Notes under the pieces: model-generated
Seen by the model: the letters and a program-made list of their open reading frames with translations, nothing else
Databases searched by the model: none
Told to the model about the DNA's origin: nothing
Translations under genes and position numbers: made by a program
Shown here: positions 20,308-27,842 of the stretch, in pieces
How the letters are laid out: each line of letters starts with the position of its first letter
Numbering within the stretch: position 1 is the first letter of the stretch
From: an uncultured Asticcacaulis sp.
GTDB taxonomy: Bacteria; Pseudomonadota; Alphaproteobacteria; Caulobacterales; Caulobacteraceae
Assembly: GCA_946482045.1 (NCBI GenBank)
Contig: CAMLPZ010000007.1
Coordinates: forward strand, 1-34,020
Reading direction: 5' to 3'
DNA length: 34,020 bases

Positions 20308-23300
20308 ATGCGCAAACACCAACTTCTGTCCGCCACAGCTCTGGGCCTTATCCTGACGGGCCTTACCGCCGGACAGGCCTTGGCCGCGACGACGATCTCG
20401 ACCGCCACCACCGCACCCGTCAACACGACGACCACCGGCGACCTGACGGTTGATTCGAACGGCAAGATAACCCTGACTTCTGGCACCGCCATTACGGTGA
20501 ACTCCAACAATACCGTCAGCATGAACGGCGCCATCGACATGGCGAAGTCGGCGGACAATTCGACAGCGATCCTGATCGATGGCGGCCGGACCTCGACCCT
20601 GACGATCGGCGGCGCCATCACGGTCACGGACGACTACACGGCCACCGATACCAAGAACACGGGCGACGGCGTGCTGGACGGCCCCTTCGCGCAAGGCACC
20701 GGCCGCCATGGCGTCCGTTCGACGGGGGCAACGCCCTTCGTCGGCAATGTCACGATCACCAGCGCAGCAAATATTAAGGTTGAAGGCAACAATTCTTATG
20801 GCGTCCGATTCGAGAACAAGATCGACGGCGCCTTCAAGACCGACGGCACCATCGCCATGGAAGGCGACAATAATACCGCTATCGCTCTCGAAAACGGCGC
20901 CACGGGTAATGTGATTCTCTCCGGCACGGCCGGCGTGCACGGCAAGGATTCAAGCGTCGCCAAGCTCAACGGCGACTTCGGCGGTTCGGTGATCATCGAT
21001 GGCGCTTATACTTCCACGGGCTATGCCACGGCCTCGCCGTCCAGCCTCACGGCGGATCAGATCAAGGCCGTGTTAGCGACGCCCGAGGACATGTACCAGA
21101 GCGGCCCGACGGTCAGCCTGGCTGGCAACTACGCCAAGGGCGTGCTGATCGGCGCGGCTCAGGCGAACAATGTCGATACTGACACCACGTCCGTCGATAG
21201 CAATCCGGATGAGGACGGGGACGGCCAGGTTGACAGCGACCAGGGAACCGCGGCCATCACGAACTACGGATCGGCCCCTGCCCTGCGTATCGGTTCGGCG
21301 TCTGCCACCACAAACTTAAGTGGCGTTACCTATGCCGCGACCGCTGTTTCACCGCCCACCGTCAACTACGGCCTGCTGATTCGCGGCGCCATCAACGGCC
21401 TTGGCGTCTACACGGGCATCGACGGCACGGCTGTGCAACTGGGTGGCATGGGTCAGGCTGTGAACATCGCCAATGGCATTGGTGTTTACAACTCAACCGG
21501 CGTCATCACGGCGACGTCTGCGGGCGGCAATGCCACAGGCCTCCTGGTCGGTTCGGGCGTCACCACGCCACGTCTCGACATCAATAAGGGAACCATTCGC
21601 GCCACGATCGCGACGATTACGACGTCGACGACCACCGGCGGTACCACGACCTACAGTACGGTCGGTGCGGGTACCACAGCGCGGGCCATTGATATTGCTG
21701 CCGGCGCCAACTTGCCGATTATCGACATCGCCGCCGGTTCGTCCCTCCAGGCGACAGCAGCCGGTTCCACGGCCAATGCCGTCGTCATTCGCGATCAGTC
21801 GAACACCCTGACGACGCTAAACAATAAAAACATCATCAGTGCTTCCATAACCGCGACGGATGACAATGGCGACGGCGTCGCCGACACAGTCGCCAATCGC
21901 CCCATTGCCATCGATACGCGCAATAACACCGTTGGCTTGACCTTGACGCAGACCGACACGGCGCCCGGCGATTCCGACGCCGATAAGGCAATTGCCGCAC
22001 CGTTCATCGCCGGAGACATCTTGCTGGGCTCGGGAAGCGATACCATCGTGCAGAATGGTGGCCTGATCTCAGGTAACATCGACTTTGGCGCCGGCGCCAA
22101 CAGCTACACGCTCACGGGCGCTGCCGGATATCTGGGCAGGTTAACGGGCAGCGGTACGGTCGCGCTCGATTTCCGCGACACTTCGTTCGCGACATTGACC
22201 GCTGGCACGAAGTTGAATCTTACCACGCTTCATGTCGGCGAAAAGGCGATCCTTGGCATCACACTAGACACGACCGCCCCTACGACGCCGATTTTTACCG
22301 CTTCGGGTACAGCGGTTTTCGACAATGGTGCGGCGCTGAATATCCGCCTGAACAATGTCCTGCTGACGCCGCAATCCTTTACGATTCTGACGGCATCGAA
22401 CATCAGCCTTGGCAACATGGCAACCAGCCTGGATGGCCGCACGCCGTACGTCTATCACGCCGACCTGTCGACCGACGCTGCCAAGACAACCTTGTCGGCC
22501 AATTTCCGCCTGAAGACTCAGGCCGAAGCCGGTTTCACGGACAACGAATACGCCGCCTTCCTCCCCGTCATGACGGCGGTCAAGCAGGACGCCGCAGCGA
22601 CGGCGGCCATCATGTCGACCCTGACCAAGGACGCGTTTGACCCGATCTATAACCAGTATCTGCCGGACTATTCCGGCGAAACGGCGATCACCCTGGCCCA
22701 GGGTCACGAATCGCTGACGCAGGGATTGGGCAGCCTGACCGTCATCCCTAACAATGACGGCGGTCAGTACTGGCTGCAGGAATACGGCTTCCGCAACGAG
22801 CGCGAGCGCGGCGAAACCGCGGGTTTCGAGGCGACCGGCTTCAGCTTCGCCGGCGGCCGTGAAACCGCCATGGGCGACAAGTCGATGATCGGCGTCTATC
22901 TGGCCTACACCTCGACCACCCCGATCGACAGCTTCGCTATCGGCAATGAAGACCTGGTTGCGTCGGACCTGACCATCGGCGGTTACTGGCGTATGCGCAA
23001 TGGCGGCTTTAAGGGCTGGGCCCATGTCGGCGCCGGCTTTGCACAGTTCGAATCGACCCGCGAACTGTTGACCAGTTCCGTCACCCGCGTCGCGGAATCG
23101 GAGTGGAACGGCTATTCGTACAGCGCCGGCCTCGGTGCCTCAGTCGATTATCGCGCTGGTTTCTTTAACGTCACGCCGGCGGTTACCGCTGACTTCTATG
23201 GTCTCAACGAACAAGAGCGCTCAGAGACTGGCGGCGGCGATTCCTTCAACCTGGATGTCGCCAGCCGCGATTCGAAGATCGCCAGCGCCAAGGCGCTTGT

Positions 23301-23574
23301 GAACGTCAGCTATACACGCTGGTTCATCCGGCCTGAGCTGTGGATTGGCTGGAAGCAGAGCATCGCCGGCGACCTGGGTGATACGGTGGCCAATTTCAAG
23401 GGCGGCACGGCCTTCACATTGAATGGTGGCGAAATCACCGGAGGTGGCCCGGTGGCCGGTTTCCGTCTGTCGACCGATAACGAGTACAGCTACTTCTCGC
23501 TGGAAGGCAACTACCAGGACCTGGAAGCCTACAAGAACTACAGCGTGTCGCTGCGCACGCGCTTCCAGTTCTAA
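20308..23574 (+). CDS. Autotransporter (type Va secretion) with C-terminal beta-barrel
   Basis: The 1088-residue protein begins with a signal peptide (MRKHQLLSATALGLILTGLT, cleavage expected after QALA near residue 26). A Thr/Gly/Asn/Ala-rich passenger of about 730 residues follows, with the short repeating strand pattern of a beta-helix (ITVNSN, GAIDM, GAITV, GTIAM). Two acidic calcium-type loops interrupt it: DEDGDGQVDSD near residue 303 and DDNGDGVAD near 518. A helical linker (about 762-812) leads into a 12-strand-type autotransporter barrel (about 819-1088) ending in RFQF, with the terminal Phe recognised by the BAM machinery. The barrel family is firm; the passenger function is unknown, with adhesion or surface coating the usual roles. 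The gene is monocistronic by the terminator behind it. Confidence 0.9.
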   Translation: MRKHQLLSATALGLILTGLTAGQALAATTISTATTAPVNTTTTGDLTVDSNGKITLTSGTAITVNSNNTVSMNGAIDMAKSADNSTAILIDGGRTSTLTIGGAITVTDDYTATDTKNTGDGVLDGPFAQGTGRHGVRSTGATPFVGNVTITSAANIKVEGNNSYGVRFENKIDGAFKTDGTIAMEGDNNTAIALENGATGNVILSGTAGVHGKDSSVAKLNGDFGGSVIIDGAYTSTGYATASPSSLTADQIKAVLATPEDMYQSGPTVSLAGNYAKGVLIGAAQANNVDTDTTSVDSNPDEDGDGQVDSDQGTAAITNYGSAPALRIGSASATTNLSGVTYAATAVSPPTVNYGLLIRGAINGLGVYTGIDGTAVQLGGMGQAVNIANGIGVYNSTGVITATSAGGNATGLLVGSGVTTPRLDINKGTIRATIATITTSTTTGGTTTYSTVGAGTTARAIDIAAGANLPIIDIAAGSSLQATAAGSTANAVVIRDQSNTLTTLNNKNIISASITATDDNGDGVADTVANRPIAIDTRNNTVGLTLTQTDTAPGDSDADKAIAAPFIAGDILLGSGSDTIVQNGGLISGNIDFGAGANSYTLTGAAGYLGRLTGSGTVALDFRDTSFATLTAGTKLNLTTLHVGEKAILGITLDTTAPTTPIFTASGTAVFDNGAALNIRLNNVLLTPQSFTILTASNISLGNMATSLDGRTPYVYHADLSTDAAKTTLSANFRLKTQAEAGFTDNEYAAFLPVMTAVKQDAAATAAIMSTLTKDAFDPIYNQYLPDYSGETAITLAQGHESLTQGLGSLTVIPNNDGGQYWLQEYGFRNERERGETAGFEATGFSFAGGRETAMGDKSMIGVYLAYTSTTPIDSFAIGNEDLVASDLTIGGYWRMRNGGFKGWAHVGAGFAQFESTRELLTSSVTRVAESEWNGYSYSAGLGASVDYRAGFFNVTPAVTADFYGLNEQERSETGGGDSFNLDVASRDSKIASAKALVNVSYTRWFIRPELWIGWKQSIAGDLGDTVANFKGGTAFTLNGGEITGGGPVAGFRLSTDNEYSYFSLEGNYQDLEAYKNYSVSLRTRFQF

Positions 23575-23601
23575 AGATGGAACGCACGGTATAGGTTTCA
23601 A

Positions 23602-23635
23602 GCCGCCAGCTTTTTCGTAAGGCTGGCGGTTTTTA
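23602..23635 (+). terminator. Rho-independent terminator of the autotransporter gene
   Basis: CCGCCAGC (23603-23610) pairs perfectly with GCTGGCGG (23622-23629), with added weaker inner pairs, and TTTTTAT follows. It ends only about 13 bases before the start codon of the next gene. Confidence 0.88.
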
Positions 23636-23647
23636 TTTCGGGGAGCG

Positions 23648-24550
23648 ATGGAACAGACTGCGCGTTATCTGATGGCTGCAGGACTGGCGGTGGGGCTGGT
23701 GATCAGTCTTGTCGCCTTTGTCGGCGGCTGGCCAGGCGATATGATCGCGCCGTTCCGCATCCAGTTTCTCGTCCTGGCGATCGTTGGCCTACTGGCGGTG
23801 GTCCTCCTGAAGAAGCGCTGGCTGATCGGCCTGGCGGCGATCGTCGTGGCGGTCAATTTGGCGCCGGTGGCTTGGCGGACCTTTAACCGGCCGCTTCTGC
23901 CCGCCGAGGCGCCCGGGAAACGCGTCAGCCTGGTCTTTTCGAACGTGCTGACCGGCAACCCTCAGCACGCCAAGGTGATTTCGCTGGTCGAGGCTGAGGC
24001 GCCCGACATATTTGCCGCCGCCGAGACCTCGCCGGAATGGATCGCGGCGCTTGAGGGGCTTTCCGACCGCTATCCCTACCGCTACGGGCCGGATCTCGGC
24101 ATATTCGGCGTCGCCATATATGCGCAACGCCCGTTCAAAGCGGAAGTGTTCGAGCTGGGGACGCGCGGCATGACGGCGGCGCGGGCTGATTTTGGGGATT
24201 TCATTCTCTATGTCGCCCATCCCATGCCGCCAGCCAACAGCATCCTGACGGTCGACAACCGCGTCTATCTCGATGCCTTGGCGGCGCGGATCGCGCGTGA
24301 GACCAGGCCGGTCGTGCTGGCGGGCGATCTCAATGCCACCCTGTGGTCGGGTAGCCTGACTTCCCTGATGGCCAATAGGATGCAATGGCCGTCAGGATCT
24401 GGCATGACCCACACCTGGCCCGAAGGCCAGCCGTGGCTGGGCATCCAGATCGACCACGTCCTAACCAGGGGCGTCAAGGCCGGCCGGTTCAAGGTGCTGA
24501 CGCCGGTGGGGTCCGATCACTTGCCTGTGCGCACCGATCTGGTGTTTTAA
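23648..24550 (+). CDS. Membrane-anchored endonuclease/exonuclease/phosphatase-family protein
   Basis: The 300-residue protein has an N-terminal membrane region with three hydrophobic helices (about residues 7-27, 34-53 and 57-73), then an endonuclease/exonuclease/phosphatase fold. Visible catalytic-site motifs are FSNVLTGN (metal-site Asn), AAAETSPEW (catalytic Glu near 123), AGDLNATLWSG (Asp/Asn near 226), QIDHVL and GSDHLPVRTDLVF (terminal Asp-His). This arrangement is common in bacterial inner-membrane proteins of unknown substrate, with the catalytic domain probably periplasmic. A GGGGAG lies two bases before the ATG, closer than ideal. The start sits just behind the autotransporter terminator, so expression may depend on read-through. 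Fold assignment is good; a nuclease or phosphodiesterase substrate cannot be deduced. Confidence 0.86.
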   Translation: MEQTARYLMAAGLAVGLVISLVAFVGGWPGDMIAPFRIQFLVLAIVGLLAVVLLKKRWLIGLAAIVVAVNLAPVAWRTFNRPLLPAEAPGKRVSLVFSNVLTGNPQHAKVISLVEAEAPDIFAAAETSPEWIAALEGLSDRYPYRYGPDLGIFGVAIYAQRPFKAEVFELGTRGMTAARADFGDFILYVAHPMPPANSILTVDNRVYLDALAARIARETRPVVLAGDLNATLWSGSLTSLMANRMQWPSGSGMTHTWPEGQPWLGIQIDHVLTRGVKAGRFKVLTPVGSDHLPVRTDLVF

Positions 24551-24576
24551 AAACGCTGGCAAGTCGGCAACAATCT

Positions 24577-24630
24577 GCTTAGAGTAGGCCTGCTTCAGAT
24601 GAAACAGGCGTACTCTAAGCTCTTGTTTTG
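24577..24630 (+). terminator. Long stem-loop terminator behind the phosphatase-fold gene
   Basis: GCTTAGAGTA (24577-24586) pairs perfectly with TACTCTAAGC (24611-24620). Inside, GCCTG pairs with CAGGC and TTC with GAA across single mismatches, closing on an AGAT loop. TCTTGTTTTG follows. It most likely ends the upstream transcript; the unusual length could also mark a structured RNA or a processing site. Confidence 0.6.
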
Positions 24631-24666
24631 TCGCATTTCCAGGCGGCGAACCGGCTGAAACGTACT

Positions 24667-24696
24667 TTGGCACTTCGCCGGGAAATGCTTTAGCAT
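24667..24696 (+). promoter_or_regulatory. Candidate promoter of the potassium channel gene
   Basis: TTGGCA (24667-24672) and TAGCAT (24691-24696) are separated by 18 bases, five-of-six and four-of-six matches to the housekeeping consensus. Transcription would begin about 20 bases before the ATG. Confidence 0.35.
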
Positions 24697-24724
24697 CCTA
24701 CCGTTCAACGTACGGCCGACCGAC

Positions 24725-25741
24725 ATGCCCGTAACCCTGCCGCTTGTCCTCAAACGCAAGCCGAAGCTAAATGTGTGGCAATCGCTGTGGGTTCGCGCAG
24801 TGCTGGTGTGCATATTTGTTGGCATAGCCATGGGCGGCCATTGGCTGGACCGCGAGGGTCTGAAGGACAATATCGACGGCCACGTGTCGTTCAGCGACGT
24901 TGTCTATTTCACCGCCATAACGGTTACGACGGTCGGCTATGGCGATATCGTGCCGGTCAGCGACCGGGCGCGGATGTTCGATACCTTTGTTGTGACGCCC
25001 GTCAGGCTGTTTATCTGGATCATCTTTCTTGGCACCGCCTACACGCTGGTGCTCAAAAGCACGTGGGAGCAGTTTCGGACGCACATGATTCGGAAAACAC
25101 TGAAAAACCACATCATCATCTACGGCTATGGCGCGACCGGCGAATCGGTGGTCGACGAACTGCTGCGCCAGGGCGAGAAGCCTGAGACCATCATCGTTGT
25201 CGATCAGAGCGAACAGCGCATCGCTTCCGCCATCGAACGCGGCGTCACCGGCATTGTCGGCGACGCGACCGTCAACGCCACGCAGGCTGCGGCCAGCATC
25301 GCCACTGCGAAGGCCGTGATCATCTCGACGCATCGTGACGATTCGACTGTGTTGATCGTGCTCAGCGCGCGGCAGATGAACCCCACCGTGTCGATCAGCG
25401 CCGCGGTCCGCGCAACCGAAAACGAAGACCTGATGCGCCAGGCGGGCGCCAACAATGTCATAAACCCGGTCAGCATGGGTGGACACTTGCTGGCGCGGGC
25501 TTCGGAAGGCCGCCATGTCGTCGAGTATATCGCCGACCTCGCCTCGGCCGACGGTTGCGTCGTGCTGCGCGAGCGCAAAATCACGCCTGACGAAGCCGGC
25601 CAGTCGCTTGAGTCGCTCAAGACCGGCAAGGGCTTACGTTTGTGCCGTGACGGCAAGATCCACGGTTACTGGGAAGAGGAAGCCAAGGCGCTCAAGGCCG
25701 GTGACGTGGTGGTCGAGATTACGCGCACCAGCGGAGATTAA
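24725..25741 (+). CDS. Potassium channel with TrkA-N (RCK) domain
   Basis: The 338-residue protein is a two-helix potassium channel with a cytoplasmic regulatory domain, like MthK/Kch-type channels. The first membrane helix is at about residues 19-38, a pore loop carries the selectivity filter TVGYGD (residues 69-74), and a second helix lies at about 91-111 (LFIWIIFLGTAYTLVL). The RCK domain starts near residue 128 with the Rossmann loop IIIYGYGATGESVVDEL, then VVDQSE (adenine-nucleotide side) and a further lobe to about 250. A small C-terminal domain ends the protein. It probably gates K+ flux in response to nucleotide or ion ligands. The Shine-Dalgarno is weak. The stop codon overlaps that of the converging merR-type gene by two bases. 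Confidence 0.92.
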   Translation: MPVTLPLVLKRKPKLNVWQSLWVRAVLVCIFVGIAMGGHWLDREGLKDNIDGHVSFSDVVYFTAITVTTVGYGDIVPVSDRARMFDTFVVTPVRLFIWIIFLGTAYTLVLKSTWEQFRTHMIRKTLKNHIIIYGYGATGESVVDELLRQGEKPETIIVVDQSEQRIASAIERGVTGIVGDATVNATQAAASIATAKAVIISTHRDDSTVLIVLSARQMNPTVSISAAVRATENEDLMRQAGANNVINPVSMGGHLLARASEGRHVVEYIADLASADGCVVLRERKITPDEAGQSLESLKTGKGLRLCRDGKIHGYWEEEAKALKAGDVVVEITRTSGD

Positions 25742-26133
25742 GCGCGCTTCGCCTTTGCGGCGCCCTTCAACAGGCGCTGAAAAGTCGGGCATTCGAGATG
25801 GCTGGGTGCCGCGCATTTGGCCGCGTGGCGCAGGCCGTCGCGTAAGGATTGCAGGCGGCGAATCTGGCGATCAAGTTCATCGGCCTTGGCGGTGAGTGTC
25901 TGGCGGTTGATGTTCACGCTGCCATCCATGCCGAACATGGCGGCAATGTCGTCCAGCGAAAAGCCAGCCTTCCGGCCCAGCGCTATCAGCGACAGGCGTT
26001 CGAGGACGGCGCTTTCGAAGAGGCGTTTCAGGCCGCGCCGGCCAATCGAGGTGATCAGGCCCTTTTCCTCGTAGAAGCGTAGCGTTGAGGCCGGAAGGCC
26101 GGACTGTCTGGCAACTTCGGCGATGTCGAGCAC
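25738..26133 (-). CDS. MerR-family regulator with CX7C loop
   Basis: The 131-residue protein has the MerR winged-helix start (LDIAEVARQSGLPASTLRFY, then EEKGLI) and second helix pair (about residues 37-70), a long dimerisation helix (about 77-104), and a C-terminal loop with C107 and C115 separated by seven residues (CAAPSHLEC). That spacing and place match the metal loop of CueR (CX7C), although SoxR-type cluster cysteines are absent. It may sense a metal ion, metalloid or thiol-reactive compound; the ligand is not known. Translation starts at GTG, with AAGGA eight bases upstream. It faces the methyltransferase gene divergently across a classic MerR-type operator, so it probably controls it. 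The stop overlaps the end of the potassium channel gene. Confidence 0.9.
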   Translation of the reverse strand: MLDIAEVARQSGLPASTLRFYEEKGLITSIGRRGLKRLFESAVLERLSLIALGRKAGFSLDDIAAMFGMDGSVNINRQTLTAKADELDRQIRRLQSLRDGLRHAAKCAAPSHLECPTFQRLLKGAAKAKRA

Positions 26134-26157
26134 GTGGCAATTCCTTAAATTTTACCC

Positions 26158-26188
26158 TTGACCTCAAGTTAGCTTGAGCTTGTACACG
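26158..26188 (+). promoter_or_regulatory. MerR-type operator/promoter for the methyltransferase gene
   Basis: A perfect dyad CTCAAG-TTAG-CTTGAG (26163-26178) lies between a -35-like TTGACC (26158-26163) and a -10-like TACACG (26183-26188), at a spacing of 19 bases. An overlong 19-20 base spacer with a centred dyad is the hallmark of promoters activated by DNA distortion by MerR proteins. The core closely resembles the SoxR box of soxS (CCTCAAGTTAACTTGAGG). Confidence 0.8.
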
Positions 26189-26245
26189 TTTCCATACGCA
26201 TAAGGATGTGTGGACAAATTATTGAAACAGATGAGGAATGTGATC

Positions 26246-26863
26246 ATGGCCGGATTTGCCGGAGCGGATTTCTGGGACGAACGCTACAAGCCCGAAGCCT
26301 ATCTTTATGGCGACGAACCCAACGACTTCCTACGCGAACACGCCGGGCTGTTCCGGCCCGGCGACCGGATATTGAGCTTGGCCGAGGGCGAAGGGCGCAA
26401 TGCCGTCTTCCTTGCACAGCAGAACTATCGGGTACACGGCGTTGATTTTTCAGCGGAAGGCCAAGCCAAGGCCCTGGGGCTCGCCAAGACGCGAGGCGTA
26501 TCGATTGACTATGTCCTGGCCGATCTCACGCAGTACGAGATGGGTATCGATGCCTGGGACGGGGTTGTCTCGATCTTCTGCCATATGTCATCGCTTGACC
26601 GGCCGCCGCTCTATGCCGCCATCAGCGCCGCTTTAAAGCCCGGCGGGGTACTTCTTCTGGAAGGCTATAATGCCGCGCAGCTTTCCTACTGCACCGGCGG
26701 GCCTAAAGATGTAGATTACTTAACGTCGCTGGACACGCTTGTCGAGGCGTTCGAAGGCTTCGAGATTATCCTGGCGCAGGATACTGTCCACGACATCCGC
26801 GAAGGCCTGGGGCACACGGGGCCCGGCTCGGTGACACAGTTCATCGCACGCAAGCCTGCGTAA
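26246..26863 (+). CDS. Class I SAM-dependent methyltransferase, probable target of the divergent MerR regulator
   Basis: The protein has 205 residues from the ATG of MAGFAGADFWDERY, chosen because AGGA lies eight bases upstream; earlier GTG (26210) and ATG (26231) codons lack such a site. The SAM motif I is ILSLAEGEGRNAVFLA (about residues 42-57), GVDFS is the motif II acid, VLADLTQYEM is motif III, and LKPGGVLLLEGY is the post-motif strand. The N-terminal FWDERY...YLYGDEPNDFL block is shared with a family often labelled TehB-like or thiopurine-methyltransferase-like. The substrate is unknown; regulation by a CX7C MerR suggests methylation of a toxic metalloid or soft nucleophile, which is an inference. 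Confidence 0.88.
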   Translation: MAGFAGADFWDERYKPEAYLYGDEPNDFLREHAGLFRPGDRILSLAEGEGRNAVFLAQQNYRVHGVDFSAEGQAKALGLAKTRGVSIDYVLADLTQYEMGIDAWDGVVSIFCHMSSLDRPPLYAAISAALKPGGVLLLEGYNAAQLSYCTGGPKDVDYLTSLDTLVEAFEGFEIILAQDTVHDIREGLGHTGPGSVTQFIARKPA

Positions 26864-26913
26864 CTTGCCGTGAGCATGAGACCTTGGTCAGCTGTGACGT
26901 AAACGATCTGGGT

Positions 26914-26932
26914 CCAGGGCCTGTGGCCCTGG
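26914..26932 (-). terminator. Hairpin at the 3' end of tRNA-Val
   Basis: CCAGGGCC and GGCCCTGG form a perfect 8-bp stem with a 3-base loop, and the tRNA's own encoded CCA is the first part of the stem on the minus strand. No T-tract follows, so termination is uncertain; it may influence 3' processing. Confidence 0.4.
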
Positions 26933-27005
26933 TGGGCGATGACGGGATCGAACCGCCGACCTACTCGGTGTAAACGAGCCGCTCTGCCAGCTGAGCTAAT
27001 CGCCC
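26930..27005 (-). tRNA. tRNA-Val (TAC)
   Basis: Read on the minus strand: acceptor GGGCGAT with ATCGCCC, D arm GCTC/GAGC, anticodon stem GCTCG/CGAGT with loop TTTACAC (anticodon TAC, valine), T arm GGCGG-TTCGATC-CCGTC, discriminator A, and encoded CCA at 26930-26932. It lies downstream of hup on the same strand. Confidence 0.97.
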
Positions 27006-27006
27006 T

Positions 27007-27045
27007 CTCCAAGGGGAGGTCCAAGGGCGAAGCCCAAAGGAGGGG
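27007..27045. repeat. Degenerate intergenic hairpin repeat near tRNA-Val
   Basis: The minus strand reads CCCCTCC, then a small hairpin (GGGCTTCGCCC), then GACCTCCCC. The architecture (pyrimidine-rich block, hairpin, CCT-CCCC block) resembles the repeats near lon, although the sequence is diverged. Confidence 0.4.
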
Positions 27046-27078
27046 ACCGTTTGCCGCGTACCCCTGAAAAAGTCAAGA

Positions 27079-27103
27079 GACGTTTCCGCCAAGCGGAAAC
27101 GTC
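27079..27103 (-). terminator. Terminator of hup
   Basis: GACGTTTCCGC and GCGGAAACGTC form a perfect 11-bp stem with a 3-base loop, 43 bases past the hup stop. On the minus strand TCTTGACTTTTTC follows, a fair U-rich tract. Confidence 0.7.
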
Positions 27104-27146
27104 CCCTGAATGACATGTGGATAGCCTGAGCGGCTACCCGAACAGA

Positions 27147-27422
27147 TTAGCCGTTCAGCGCGCTCTTAAGGCCTTCGCCGACGCGGAAGCGGGCCGTGAC
27201 GGAGGCCGGACGCTTCACGGTTTCGCCGGTGCGCGGGTTACGGGCCGTGCCGGCTTCGCGCTTGACGGCGAGGAAGGTGCCGAAACCAACGAGGCGGACG
27301 TCATCGCCGCTCTTCAGGGCGCCGACGACGCTGTCGGTGAAGGCGTCCAGGGCCTTCTTGGCTTGATCCTTGGTGAGTCCAGCCGATTCCGCGATGGCGG
27401 CTACCAGTTCAGCTTTGGTCAT
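27147..27422 (-). CDS. hup: HU-family DNA-binding protein
   Basis: HU is a small histone-like dimer that bends DNA and helps organise the nucleoid. The 91-residue product is full length. It has the helical dimer core (TKAELVAAIAESAGLTKDQA) and the VRLVGFGTFLAVKREA saddle. The DNA-binding arm motif is TARNPRTGETV, close to the canonical RNPxTGE with the intercalating proline, and the C-terminal helix is FRVGEGLKSALNG. A purine-rich GGGAGAGAG lies a few bases upstream of the ATG. In many alphaproteobacteria the gene follows lon; here three genes separate them. tRNA-Val follows on the same strand. Confidence 0.96.
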   Translation of the reverse strand: MTKAELVAAIAESAGLTKDQAKKALDAFTDSVVGALKSGDDVRLVGFGTFLAVKREAGTARNPRTGETVKRPASVTARFRVGEGLKSALNG

Positions 27423-27842
27423 ATCTGTCTCTCTCCCTTACCCGAGTTCGGGCGGTTGGCTAAGCGCCCTGTTGCAGCCATTGGGTTTGCGGTTTCGAAC
27501 CGACCATGGAGTCGCCAACAGGTGACGGGATAGAGACACCAAAAATTAATGCGCGTCAAAACAGAAATCGGAGTTTTTGCACTGCAAACCGTGTTTTTTT
27601 AAGGGTTTGCGGGATTTTTATGCATTTTCTCGCCGTCCGGACACAAATCAATTCGAAGTCAAGCGCAAAAAAACGCCTTTTTTCGCCTCAGGCCTTGCCG
27701 CCAAAGAGGGTGATTCGAGAATCAGCCGGCGCGCTAAGGCAAGGTGTTTTCCTTTTTATTATGCCAATGAAGCTCTGCCCTATCCTTTCCAGATGGTGAA
27801 ACCGCTAGGTTGGTTCTATCCGAAACAGCCAGGGTAACAGAT
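27423..27842. other. AT-rich divergent intergenic region between hup and the flavoprotein gene
   Basis: No credible gene is seen; the small open frames lack ribosome sites and recognisable protein sequence. The stretch 27540-27690 is AT-rich with runs of T and A, as expected for a strong hup promoter region. TTGACG (27554-27559, minus) and TTGACT (27657-27662, minus) are possible -35 elements, but neither has a clear -10 partner. Confidence 0.4.

Larger units (their letters stand above)
24551..24724. other. Intergenic region with long hairpin and candidate channel promoter
   Basis: No gene is seen. It carries the 44-base stem-loop at 24577-24620 and the candidate promoter at 24667-24696, both listed separately. 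Confidence 0.5.

Noticed and set aside
24667..24696. Possible sigma-54 promoter (TTTGGCAC) before the potassium channel gene
   Set aside because: TGGCAC is present but the partner TTGCA-type element is missing at the required distance.
26149..26154. TAAAAT as a -10 element for the merR-type gene on the minus strand
   Set aside because: Transcription from it would start at or inside the AAGGA ribosome site of that gene, and no -35 partner is found at normal spacing.
19881..27005. Genomic island integrated at tRNA-Asp or tRNA-Val
   Set aside because: No integrase, no repeated tRNA 3' end and no mobility gene was found by eye, so a recent integrative element is not supported even though both tRNA 3' ends face the block.
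27506..27837. Small plus-strand open frames upstream of the flavoprotein gene
   Set aside because: No ribosome site, no recognisable protein pattern, and they cover the AT-rich promoter region of hup.
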